Positions 9,415 through 21,300 of a stretch of 64,000 nt of DNA are shown one piece after another (the first letter of the stretch is position 1; each line of letters opens with the position of its first letter). The notes under the pieces were generated by a model. That model ran no database searches, was not told the DNA's origin, and worked only from the letters and a program-made list of their open reading frames with translations. Source of the DNA: Rhizophagus clarus (Eukaryota; Glomeromycota; Glomeromycetes; Glomerales; Glomeraceae); assembly GCA_015698045.1 (NCBI GenBank), contig BLAL01000060.1, positions 2,501 through 66,500 of the forward strand, read 5' to 3'. Position numbers and translations under genes: made by a program.

Positions 9415-11877
9415 TCATTTTCTATTGTTTATCATTACACTAATTTTTAATTAATGATCTGTATGTGAACTGAAATGTCCACTGACTGATATGGACCAAT
9501 TGGCAGAATTAACAAAATTAACCTAAACTAAGGAATTTGATGTTAATTTAATAAAAAATAAGTTTCGTAAGTTTCACAAAAATGGTTATATTTGTGCTAC
9601 ATGATCATATGACACATGATATTAAGAAATTACTTTAACAAAGTAGCATTAAAAATTTTTTTCTTTCGTGATCTTCCTATTGAACTCTCCATCAACTTCC
9701 CATCAACTTTCCTACTAAAGTAAGTTGAGAATTTTTGCAAGTATACCAGTAATTATTTTATATTGTATACAACTTACAGCTATTTTTTTTTATTTTTTTT
9801 TTATTTTTTTTTTTATAGTTTATAAAAAAATCTTATATAAACACCAAAATTATTCAAAAAAATCTTTAAATAAATAAATAGCTCTGTGTTAATAATAATA
9901 TTTTAACAAATTTAAATTATGTATTGAATAGTTTTTTATTAAAATCTATTTAATATTTGTTATTAATTATTTTTAAATTAATTTTTTTTTTGTTAAATTG
10001 TTAAATATTCTGGAATTTTGTTTCTTTTTTTTAATGGACTAACTTTATAATATTTTTTTCCTTTTTTTTTAGAAATTTCTTCTACTGGACTCAGATTAAA
10101 AGAGATAAATTTTTTGGAAGGGATTTTAAAAGGTTATTTTACTTATTTTTTATGTGAGAATGGTTTTGATCAATTTAATCAGTACTGCACCACACAACTG
10201 ATGATTGGCAAATTTCGCAAATTGGCAGATATGGAACTTTTTTTATTAAATTATTTGAAACCTGTATAATAATTTTTTATTAAATTAATTTTAGATTAAC
10301 AGATCAATCAGATCAGATCAAACCTGTAATCCAACCTGATACCAGGTATTGAATTTGATGACCCAATCTGAATATTTTGGGTCAACCTGATGAGTAACCT
10401 GAATTGATCTTTACTCATTTGGAGCTCTATTTAATTCAGATAAATCAGGTGATATTATTGTCCAAATCAGGTTCCCACCTTGTTATAGTTGTGTAATTAG
10501 GGAAGTTATATCAATAGAAATTTAGTACATTGATCGCTTAAAAATCTGCGGCTATCCAATTATAACAATAGGAAGTAATAAAGAATACAGTTAGTGTAAA
10601 TCATTGAAGTTAATATCCTATACAGTAGATCATAATATATGTGATAAAATTAATTTTTAAACAATTTAATATATTTGTAATGTTAACAGTATATTAGTAA
10701 TATATTGTATATAATTTCTTTTACAATAAATTGCACAATAAATTTTACAAATGAATTTGAACATATATTTTAATAAATTAATATTACAATTAATGGATTT
10801 AATGCTATATTAACTATTGTACGATATCCCTACAAACCCAATAACAAGTATCTTATAATGATTTGTATACAATATATTGTGACAATAATTTTACAATACA
10901 TTTAAAAAATTTTAAGTTGTTAGCAAAGTATTACTAATGACTCTAGCTTTCTTTATATAGCTAGGTACTTAAAAGTAAGTATTTCTTGAGAATCTGAATT
11001 TGGGTTAATAATTATAGAATTGAACAGAAAGAAAATTACCTTTCTGCATTTATTTTAACAATATAATAATATACAGTATGTAGAAAATAGTGATTCATTA
11101 AAAGCAAAAAGTAGGTTTGGAATATTATCTGGTCAAAAGTTCTGCAGTTTATGCTTTCTGTGTTTTATGAAATTACACCCAAAATGGTATTGATGATGAT
11201 ATTGAAAGTAACAATTTTTTAAAAGTAAGAAGCAGGTTTGAAATGTTACCTAGTCAAAAGTTCTGCAGTTTATGCTTTTTGTGTTTTGAGAAATCACACC
11301 CAAAATGGTATCTATGATAATATTAAGAGCTATCAATAATCTATGCATCAAAAGAACTTCACTGTCTAAAAAAAAGTGAATCAGAATATTAATAAATAAT
11401 TAATCAAGTGAAATAAAAAAATAAAATATCAATTGACTCAATACCTGTTCTAAAGATACAGAAAACCACTGTCTAAAATAGAAAAGATAGTACCATTTTA
11501 TTAAAAAAATTAGTTTATCACCGTTTTCAAATTACTGTAATCAGCGGCTTTTTTTTATATAAATAAAAATTGATTTTAGATTACACAAATTAAAATCACT
11601 TTTTACTATAAATATTACGGACATCATTTGATCTGTGTAATGCTAAGCCACCATTATACAAACTTTACTAATATTTTTTTTATTGTTTGCCCTTTTTTAC
11701 CACAATAGCTTATAAACCGATTCCTCCAATTCCTAGAGACTGATTCCTAAAAACCGATTCCTAAAAACCAATTCCTAACGATTCTAAAAGTTCACTACTA
11801 AGTAACAGGTAATATTTTTTTTTATTTTATTAGTTTTTTTTTCTTTTTTTTCGTTTCTTTCCTTTTTTTTTTATTTC
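9415..11877. other. AT-rich repeat-derived spacer, no gene seen
   Basis: No coding frame of note. Contents: homopolymer T runs (9781-9825); one isolated T-tract-AG followed by a mixed piece (10058-10130) resembling the array modules; a CCTGAT-rich stretch at 10285-10490 that looks like a degraded repeat; and a direct duplication at about 11098-11330. Short CGATTCCTAAAAAC repeats lie at about 11717-11790. Confidence 0.4.
11098..11330. repeat. Tandem duplication of about 118 bp
   Basis: Two direct copies (about 11098-11215 and 11216-11330) share GTCAAAAGTTCTGCAGTTTA, the following TGCTTT(C/T)TGTGTTTT, and CACCCAAAATGGTAT, with about 85-90% identity by eye. No coding role is visible. Confidence 0.7.
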
Positions 11878-11879
11878 TA

Positions 11880-13160
11880 ACTATTTTTTTTATTTAGATC
11901 TTTAGTTTTTAATAAATAAAAAAACACATTGTAAAACATCTTATAAACATAAAAAGAATGTTAAAGGCGTCAAGTTTAGTGTTTTTTAAGAAAAATATTT
12001 ATAAAAAGTGTTTTTTGTATGTGTTTAATAAGAGTATTTTTGATAAATTAATTGTTTTCGGTTGTTTTCGGCTGTTTTCGGCTGTTTTTGGTATTTTTTT
12101 TTAATTGATCGACAAATCACCTGATCACAGCAATTCGAAAACGGCGATAAAGTAATAATAAAAACTCTTTACTAAATTTTCTATATGTTGTTCAAATACT
12201 TGTAGGACTGGTTGTCTACAAAAAAAATAAACAAAATGTTAATGATCGTTTTGTTAAAGAATCAATCTAATATAAAAAAAGCCAAATTTTCTACACATCA
12301 TCTACAAAAATAATATCAAAATGTTAGAAGCCATTTTGTAAACCTAAAAAAATGACCGTCTATAAAAGAAAAAAAATGAAATGTTAAAAAAAATTTTTTT
12401 TAAATTAATAATTTCTTAACAAAATATTTTTAACTTCCTTCACTGATTTCAATATTTCAAAAGTCCTTGGCCATCTACAAAAAGAAAAAAAAATGAAATA
12501 TTAGAAACATTTCGTTATAAAACAATTATTAATATTAAAGAAAAAAAATTTTTCTTCTAACTTTTCTCATCAATTTTACACATGTTCCAATATCTCAAAG
12601 AACTGGTCGTCTACAAAAGAAAAAAGAACAAAAATTAATGTTAGAAATATTTCGTTATAAACAATCATTGACTTCAAAAAAAAAATTCTTTCAACTTTTC
12701 TTACCAATTTTCCAGACGTCCCAATATCCCAAAAACATGTCCTAAAAAAAGAAAAAAAATGAATTAGTGATTATTCGCTAAAATAAAAATAATTATTTTT
12801 TTTTACTTTACAGCTTCCTACGATTAGAGTAACTTGAAAAAATAGTCTAAGAAAAAGATAAACTGAACAGTTAGTAATGTTTGTTAAAGTAAAAAAATAA
12901 AAGCAATTATTTTTACTTGCCAAGTTCCACATCTGAAGACTCAAAAAACAATCTAGAGAAAAAGAAATAAAACGAATATTAGTGATTTCATTAAAGTAAA
13001 AAAAATTAAATTCAAAAAAGATATTTTTACTTACCAGAATCTCATATCCAGAAACTTGCATTTAAAAAATTGAAGAATTATCTAAGAAAAGAGGAAAATG
13101 ACCATTTTGCCATAATATTTTACCACCTTGTCATACATTACTTATGTATCTACGAAACTG
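11880..13160 (-). repeat. Array of about ten exon/intron-like modules
   Basis: Read on the minus strand, acceptor-like tracts (T-rich ending in TAG or CAG) lie near 13152, 13085, 12953, 12845, 12735, 12610, 12472, 12352, 12290 and 12210. Exon-like pieces of 25-45 nt follow, several containing CAATATCTCAAAG-type or GATATTGG words. Donor-like GTAAGTAAAAA or GTAAGAAAAG comes next. Spacers hold CACTAATTC, ATTACTAACTGTTC and TTTCTAACATTA. The architecture matches the array at 7570-8960 but the sequences are different. A purine-rich block (pyrimidine-rich on the minus strand) lies upstream at 13255-13425. Confidence 0.55.
12052..12090. repeat. Short tandem repeat TGTTTTCGGY
   Basis: Four consecutive 10-base units (TGTTTTCGGT, TGTTTTCGGC twice, TGTTTTTGGT) inside the array region. 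Probably a microsatellite-scale slippage product. Confidence 0.8.
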
Positions 13161-13254
13161 GAGATCTGCAAAACAGAAACAAAGAAATTATTAAATTAAA
13201 TAAAGTAAAATAATACAATGATTACTATGTTCAAAAAATAGGTATACTCTATTA

Positions 13255-13425
13255 ACGTGAAGGAGAAAAAAGAAACATGTGAAGGAGCATGTGAAAGAGA
13301 GATGAGAAAAAATGTGTAAAAAACGTGTGAAAGGAGAAAAAAGACATATGAAAAGGAAAGTGAAAGAGCGTATAAAAAGGAAAGAGAAAGAATATGTGAA
13401 GGGAAAGAATATGTAAAAAAGTTTT
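13255..13425. repeat. Purine-rich tract with GTGAAAG units
   Basis: Built from diverged repeats around ATGTGAAGGAGAAAAAAG. On the minus strand this is a pyrimidine-rich leader placed just upstream of the module array at 11880-13160, as at 7318-7503. Its minus-strand open frame is phenylalanine/histidine/leucine-rich and looks like an artefact of composition. Confidence 0.55.
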
Positions 13426-13429
13426 TATT

Positions 13430-14013
13430 TTAGGGTGATTAGCATGCACCTATAAGGTTTTCTGAGTTTGTGATACAGATTTGTATACGTTAACTTTAAA
13501 ATAAAATAATTTTTAATTAAAGGATTCTTAAGGGTTTTTTTGCTAGGAATTTCGAGGGATCCTATAATTTATGGAATTCTAAAAGATTCTTGAAATTTTG
13601 TTAAAGGATTTTTGAGAAATCCGTAAATACCATCTTTAAGGATTCTATAGTAATTTATGGAATCCTTAGGGACCTACATATTTTATTTTTTTTTAAATAG
13701 AAACGGTTGCTAACGTTTCTCCATTTTTTAGATTTGGTTCATATTTGAGATGCCAGAATGTATCACACACTTGAAAATTGTACAAAAATCAAACGATTAT
13801 TTTTTATAGGGAGGGCATGAAAAATGTTTCATAGAAGTGATAGTTGAATTATTAAAGGATAAAAGAAATAATTAATTGCTACGCAGAATGTCCCTGTATG
13901 ACATACTGCGGGTCAGTATATCATTGCATCATACGTTATCATATGCTATCTACACATATAATTAATATTTTTTGGGTATTTGTTAACTTGATATATCCGA
14001 CTTTCGTTAAAGA
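13430..14013. other. Spacer with GGATTCT/GGATCC words
   Basis: Between 13513 and 13680 the words AAGGATTCT and GGAATTCT/GGAATCC recur, with their near-complements, around TAATTTATGGAAT. This is a small irregular repeat, perhaps a decayed MITE. An AACGGTTGCTAACGTTTC word at about 13700 resembles the branch-site palindrome of the modules. No gene is seen. Confidence 0.35.
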
Positions 14014-14020
14014 TAAGAAT

Positions 14021-14451
14021 ATATGGAAATATATTCGTTGTTCAGCGATTAATAAACGTTTTTTCTCAACTCCTACATCCCAGTCTCCGTTGGACCAAGA
14101 AATTAAATACAATTTAAAAGAATTTTTGAGAGACTATGAAGCACGCACCGCAAAAAATCAAGAAGAGCTTAAGGAATCGCTACAGCAATGTATAGCGTCA
14201 TCGTAAAACAATTTTATAGAGTCTATAAAGTCATCGCAAGACAATTTTAAAGAGTCCGTCAAGGTACATGTTTTTTTCTATAAACTTGAAATTTAATAAA
14301 AATAACTAACAGATTTTGTAATTTATTTAAGTATACAATTGAAAGCCGAGTTTCCGCTGCGGAAAACAAAGCATTATATTTGATCGTTGGAGGCATCATC
14401 GTGTACGGAATAAGATATTGGTTTGAAGGTCGTGGTAACGCAACTGTGTGA
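14021..14451 (+). pseudogene. Small, probably mitochondrial, membrane protein gene, broken
   Basis: Two exons are visible. The first (14021-14263) reads WKYIRCSAINKRFFSTPTSQ, a typical mitochondrial presequence pattern, then a charged helical part (KEFLRDYEARTAKNQEELKE). A 68-base intron (14264-14331, GTACAT...AAG, with AACTAAC near its end) follows. The second exon ends ALYLIVGGIIVYGIRYWFEG, one membrane segment, then a TGA at 14449. An in-frame TAA at 14204-14206 interrupts exon one, where CAA would fit the surrounding SSxNNFIESIKSSQDNF pattern. The codon at the expected start is ATA. Upstream in-frame ATGs exist (13898, 13940) but give an implausible leader. Family not recognised. It is either a recent pseudogene or a mis-sequenced gene. 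Confidence 0.5.
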
Positions 14452-15513
14452 AGAGGTTAAATTTTTTATTATATTTTTTTTAATGAATACAAATTTACGC
14501 TAAAACAATTAAAGTTTTTCAAGTTTTTATTTTTGCGTGAGCTATTGTAACAAATTATGAAATTGAACAATTTAACGTTTATCGTGTGTCATTGCATTTC
14601 ACGTACTCCCAACGATATCCTCCAGCATAAGCTCGGAGTACTCAACATACTACACCGATATTTGACTGGTTAATTTCAGTTGTACGTTGCGCTTCAGCTA
14701 TGGATAGAAATTCTCGAGTAGAACACTGTCAAAAATCTGCGTAATAGGACGTTGGTATCTGTTACTATCCTTGGAGTTACGAAGCCTGAGACGTACGCAT
14801 TTCTGAAGGTTATGTGGCGCGGCTGTCAAAATATCTGACGCACCATCACACACATAAACAAATTAGCTATGGTTGCACAATCTAGCCAATAACAGTTCGT
14901 GTCGCTAGATATATCTCCCTTTTTCAATTTTTTTTTTTTTTTTCTTCCCACATACTTTCACACGCTTTCAAACACTCTTTAGAGAACCTGTTTTTTTTCA
15001 TTTGATTATAAGAAAGTATAGAACATTACAAACAAATCATACATATCAATTATATCAATTTAAAGTTTATTAAAAGTTTCACAGTTCTAGTCGTGATCTG
15101 TGGAACCATATAAATATGGAACGATACTTCCCAGGTTTACAGGTTTATAAATTTTGCAAACCTTTTGCATTATCGAGGGTTTTTTTTATAAATTCTGTAA
15201 TAAAGAAAAATTAAAAAAAGCGAGTTCTTAGTTGAAAATAGTAATATAACATTAAAATCTTTGTATATTTAATATATTAAAAATCTATTCTTGTATTAAT
15301 TTTATCATAAAGCAATTATTTATTATTGTTTACAAAATTTTTATTTTATTAATTTATTATATAATATTTATTTTAGAATAAATGTGTATCTCGCAAGGGG
15401 CGATACGATTAAAATCTAGCATGACACTAATATCACGTGATTTACGTGATTTGTATTTGTTTATCAGCTAGATCATCTTTTTTTTAAACGCGCTCTTTCT
15501 TACCTCAACAAAT
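14452..15513. other. Spacer without a recognised gene
   Basis: The minus strand of about 14640-14880 has an open stretch (CDGASDILTAAPHNLQKCVR) of roughly 50 codons with less biased composition than its surroundings. It may be a remnant of a gene, not recognised. The rest is AT-rich. A CACGTGATTTACGTGAT double palindrome lies at 15434-15450, just before the module array. Confidence 0.3.
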
Positions 15514-15790
15514 ATGCCGAAGTGTCTTAAAGTAAGTTTTTTTTTCTTTTTATTTTGCTTCTTACATTTTTGCTTCTTACACTTTATTCTTTACTATCTT
15601 TATTTTGTTTTTTTAGGACTTTTGGCTCCTTCGGTTTTACAATTAAGGTATGTTCAATATTATATGCTCTGATTTCGTATTCCTTCTTATTTCTTAATTT
15701 ATTCTTATATTCTGTTCATTGCTTACATTTCGTATTTCATTTTTTTTTAGGTCTTTTGGTTCTTCTCTGCAGTTAAGGTATGACTCTTAT
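15514..15790 (+). repeat. Short exon/intron-like array split by the LINE
   Basis: ATGCCGAAGTGTCTTAAA (15514-15531) is followed by GTAAGT. A T-rich acceptor ends at 15617, then a 31-nt piece and GTATGT. A second acceptor ends at 15751, then a 27-nt piece with a similar core (TTTTGGTTCTTC) and GTATGA. The third spacer is interrupted by the LINE insertion at 15838 and resumes at 24446. The pieces share CTTTTGG and AATTAAG/AGTTAAG, so they are related copies. The joined pieces do not keep an open frame. Confidence 0.55.
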
Positions 15791-15984
15791 TTTTTTTTAT
15801 TTTCGTTTGTTAATTACATATATATTCTGTTCACTACATGTTTATTTGTAAAAACTTTTCCACATCGATCACTCGACCAAAAATTTTCGAAGGAAAAGAA
15901 ATTTTTCGCTAATACTAAAGTTCCTTTATTTTTCGTTTTTTTACCAACATTTTTACTTTTGTTCTATTCTGTTAACTAAACAAC

Positions 15985-18228
15985 ATGTCTCAAGCTTCTT
16001 CCTCTACTAAAAGACAACTACGCTCTCATGTTTTTAAGACATACAAAAATAACGCTGAGCTTGACGCTGATATCGTTCAAGACGCATATATGGCTAAAAC
16101 TACTAAAGCCCAACCTTATGACATAGAAAACAGTAAAACTAAAAAACTCAAAACCATGCAAAAACAGAAGGATACTACTTCAACTTCCCTTCCAGACACT
16201 ACCACCCATATAGAAGGCATTATCAACACCCCCAACGATGCTACTACCAACATTCTGACCAGCAAAAATTCCCAAGCCAAATTGTCACATGATCTGAACG
16301 ACAATCAACAGGCACAGAACCAATCAACGGAACAGATTAAAAAAATTTTCTCTTCTGAAAATCAAACAGCCAGATCTACACCAAAATTGGCTACTGATGA
16401 AATGATTGAACTCCTTGAATTGGAAACTTCACAAGACAACCCCCATGAATACAAACATTTCGAATTATTCATCCCACGAGACTCTTTCCCAAAAGAGAAC
16501 AAAATAATCGAGATTATTAACTTTATCAAAAACGCCTTCGTCAACGAAAAAGACTTTTTCGAAGTCCATTCCACGAAGCACCTCACGTACGAAATTTTTA
16601 TCTTACGTTTTATCAAAGAAGAAACTAAGAACAAATACAAGAATAAACTCCACCCCATAATCCAAAAACCATTATACGATTACACCAACGAGAATGTACA
16701 AGCATTAATCCAACAAAAATTGGAAGATATCTCTAATCGCTCCATCAGACTAGTAGATATCCCCCACAAACTTGATTTTAACCTCATAATCGCACACTTA
16801 GCGAACATTACTGGGGTGTCGATCACTCACCACAAAGACATCACCCCAAAACAAAGACATATTAACAAAAAATCCCCACAACCAACCAATCGCAAAAGCC
16901 CTGCACGCCCTCCACTCAGACAACTCCTAGTTAGATTCGAGAAAGAATCAGCTACGAAATACTTATATGAAAATGATCATTGGACACTCGCAATCGGAAA
17001 TTCTCTTATCCGAATACTCCACCCTGATATTGCACACGAAATATCCGCACAAAGAACATCGTATAGATATTTAATCAGAGGACTCCTCCTCAATACCGAT
17101 ATTAGAGATATGATCCCTATCCTCAAAGCGATCAAAGGTCGCACATGTACTTTTAACGCCACCTCAAGAAATTCAATCAGCAAAACCGCCTTCGTATACA
17201 CCAACAAAGAAAACTATACGAAAGAACCACATAAAATCCAAAAAACCACACTCCAAAACCACAATATATTCATAGTAGCGCAGGACTACAAAGGGGACTC
17301 CTGCACCATTTGTGGCAATCCCCAACACACCTACGAAAACTGTAATAGTGAACACAGACTCGATCCGAATGGTTCACGAAAAATCTACTCACCAAAATAC
17401 CTTAAAAAAGACCGCACCAAATTAGAAAACAATCAGGATATCAACAATAAATATAGACACATCATCAGTCCCAAACGTAAAAATATACCTAACCTGTCCG
17501 TTTCAACGTTTAGGAACCAAAACGGCAAAAGACCCATTGTTCCTACAATTAGCAACAATCGACCAAACGCTTACGCTGATTCATTATCAGCCAAACCACA
17601 ACCATCAATCCAACCGCAACTTAACGCCAGGCACGAAAAACAACTCATCGAAGCCAACGAAAGAATTCTCAAATTAGAAAAGGCCCTTAACAACCTTTCG
17701 ACCAAATACGACAAGCTCGAACAAGAATTCAAAACAATTAATATACAACACAATACATAAAACACATCAATTACTAATCTTAAACAAGACTTTACTAAGA
17801 TTACAAAACAAGTCGATGAATACCAAACGACACAACACACCATAAACAACAAACTCGACTTTATTATAGAAAAAATCACTAAAAACTCACCTACTCCTTC
17901 TCATCACAGCACCCACTCGCACAAAACTCCTTTCGAACATATCGCAAGAAGGCACTACGATGACGATTCACTCCACTTCAACAACCTCTCCAGAAACCAG
18001 GAACACAGACCGGAGATGGAGATAGACTACAGCCAGCCCCAACAAGAAGTAACAGAAACACATTATACTACTACATCTCAACTAGACTCTGAAATTGGAT
18101 ACATACCAGCAAACCCTATTTCAGAAACTGACACCGACAACCATACGATTAATAATGTCGTTCACCCTTCGGAACTACCTAATGACAGTAATCGCAGTAA
18201 ACTTTTCGGATTAACATCCTTTTTTTAA
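15985..18228 (+). CDS. LINE ORF1: gag-like nucleic-acid-binding protein, one in-frame stop
   Basis: The frame runs 591 codons from ATG 15985 to a TAA at 17758-17760, then continues open in the same frame for another 155 codons to 18228. The product would be about 746 residues with one internal stop. Visible parts: a polar, low-complexity N terminus (1-130); a basic middle part; a CCHC zinc knuckle CTICGNPQHTYENC at about residues 440-453; and a coiled-coil-like stretch (ANERILKLEKALNNLSTKYD, about 550-585) that continues past the stop as TSITNLKQDFTKI. Zinc knuckle plus coiled coil is usual for ORF1p of I/Tad-like LINEs, which binds element RNA. The stop may be a recent mutation, or the upstream part alone may work. 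It lies 108 bases before ORF2. Confidence 0.85.
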
Positions 18229-18336
18229 TCCCTCCCTGGTCACTACCTCTTTTGGACTTATTTTTGATTAACCCATTTTTGATTAACCCAATTTCATTTA
18301 TTTCAATATAACTCTTTTTTTTATCATTGTGTCATT

Positions 18337-21300
18337 ATGGAAGTACAACAAAATAATAATTCAAAGGTTCCTAGTGCGATTTCCTCCTCACCAGAAAATA
18401 TTTCCCCCCCTATAACAAATATTAACTTCGAAAACAGACCCATTTCAAACCTCAATGATCTCCTAACACTAAATGTCATCAACGAACTCAACCCTAACTC
18501 GATCCCGTCATACAACCCTATTCATAATCAATATTTTATAGACTACGTCCGAATAGGGACAATTAATATTCAAAGCGGCTTTAATACAAAAAAAGACGAT
18601 ATTAACCTTTTTTTCAAACAAGAGAATTTTGATATCTTAGGACTTACTGAACTAGGTTTGGTTACTTCAGACGAATTCCTGAGAAAAGAATATTTTGACA
18701 ATCACGTGATAATATACGATACGAGTGGTACTAACGACAGAAACAGCGGCGTCGCTCTTATCGTATCAAAAACCTTCTGTAAACACATCGCAAAGACTAC
18801 TATCTACAAAGGACGTCTAATATGCATAGACTTATTTTTCAAAAACCATCCCATCAGAATTATCAACACCTACATACATGCAAATAACACTAAAACCCAG
18901 CCGATCAAAAACTTAACTGAAAAACTTTTTCAACTGATACTAGAAGCTAACACTAACAATTATAATCTTATACTTATGGGAGATTTCAACGTCAACCCCC
19001 AACAATTTATTAAAAACAACAAAAAAACACAAAACGCTCCTTCTTGGAAACAAGATATCCTCAAAAGAATTAAACGCTTCAACCTGTCGCACTCCATCAA
19101 ATATTTCCAAAATAAATATTTGCCCACTAGAACTCCGCAAACATCCAACGATACACCCACACCAGGCTCTTGTATCGATCACATCTATGTCTCGCAAAAA
19201 ATCCTAGATTCCGCTTTTAACTCTAACATCTTACATATTAATAACACTTTTTTCAGCACTGATCACAAATGTGTTTATATACTGATCGATCAGCAATTCT
19301 TCCGTTCAGGGAAAAATCTTAAAGACTCATCAAAGGACACATATCGTCCAAACAATCACCGCAAAAAAATTTATAACTACAACTCCATGAATAAGGAAAA
19401 ATGGTCCAATTACACCAACGAATCAAAGAAACAACTAGATAAGCTTTTAACGCTAGAAAATATAAACCACACCCAAACATCCGCGTGCACGGACTTTCCC
19501 CTTATCGATAAAGAATGGTCTCACATTAAAACCATTATCAATAACACGAAACTCCAAACTATACCATTATATAAATCTTTACAACACTACAATTTCAATA
19601 CGCCGCTCCTGCTTAGGCAAAAATTTAATAAGATTCTCTCTATTCACAATGTCTTGACTCTCTTCAATAGAAAAAAAATTCTCCATTGTAACCCGGAGGC
19701 AGATCCAGCAACCCAATGGAGCACATATTGGTCATCGTGGCCCCTACACAGACGATCGCTATTGGAGTCTAACAAACTCTTTCATAATATTCTTTTTGAC
19801 CAAAAACTTCCATCAATGGTCAATCACCTCAACTTCAACGACACAAAAAAACTCATCAGAAAAGCCTTAATTTCGGCAAAGACTCTCTATCAAGAAGAAA
19901 AAGATATCCATACTCTTAATAACATTGATAACTATATCACCCAACGAAACGACAACCTTCAGAACAACCAAAGACGTATGATCAATTCCATATTAGAACG
20001 TAAACCACGTACTATTATATTGGACCGTCTTTTCTACACAGATGAAGCAACTAACTCCCGTACCTTAACGCATGACAAGAACATCATTGAAGAAGAATGT
20101 ATTAAACACTTTCAACTTCTTAACTCCTCCCGATCAGCCATTGCCAATGTTCCAATATTTCATTCGATTCAAGACTTACCTATCGAATTTCAAGAAATAT
20201 ATTCACCTATATCTTCTATTAATTCGTCCTTATATGATATTGTCACAGTGCCTATATCAATTAATGAACTTAAAGAATTTATTAATCAATTACCATTACA
20301 CAAAAGCGCAGGAAACTCGGGGATTCATTACGAAGACCTAAAACACTTACACGATGACGTCCTCCTGCTGATATTGGACTTATTCAACAACATCCTCTCA
20401 ACTGGTCGTATACCAAAGGATTGGAATCACGCTTTACTCTACCCAATCCCCAAGCCCAAAGATTGGGGCTCTGAAATTAACAACACTAGACCCATAATAT
20501 TATTGGAGTCTACCAGAAAACTATTCACGAAAATTCTTACGTCACGACTACACCAAATCATCTCACGCCCTAACATCATTCAACCAAATAATAGAGCAGG
20601 TCTCATAGGTGAATCAACCTTACAGCCTCTACAACACCTCCATCACGCTATAGAAATGGCTAACATCCAAGGCAAAACCATCTGGATAGGCCTACAGGAT
20701 TTATCGAAAGCTTATGACCGTATTAACGTGTCATTACTAAAACTCTCCTTAAAAAGATTACATATTCCAGATATTATTGTCAATCTTCTCTGTAACTTAT
20801 TCACAAATCGACATAACCAAATTATTCTACCTAATCGTCTTTTAAGAGAATACAATATCCTCCAGGGTATTGACCAAGGAGAAGTGGTTAGCCCTTTGAT
20901 GTGGATTATCTACTACGACCCTCTCTTCGCCATGATCAACCAGGACACGTCCTTACATTATTCTATTATTACAAACAAAATTCAAAACGTCCTTCAATCT
21001 AATAAAGATATTCCAATAATATACACTACCTCCGTCCAAAGCTATTTAGATGACACGACCTGGATCGCTGATTCTTTGGACAAAATGAGACGCCTCACAG
21101 AAAGATCAAGAGCTTTTTACAATCTCGCTAATATCCAGATCAATATAGACAAATATAAACTCTTAACTAATGACGCCTCGAAATGTGGTCAGACAGTTAA
21201 TTTAGCAATGACCGCTAACAATCCACCTATCAACATTGCCATTAGTGGCAAAAATGATGGAGAACGCATTCTTGGTGTTTACGTCAATGCGTTCAACAAA

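Noticed and set aside
13252-13449. Minus-strand frame rich in Phe, His and Leu
   Set aside because: Product of the purine-rich repeat; the three plus-strand frames also have few stops.
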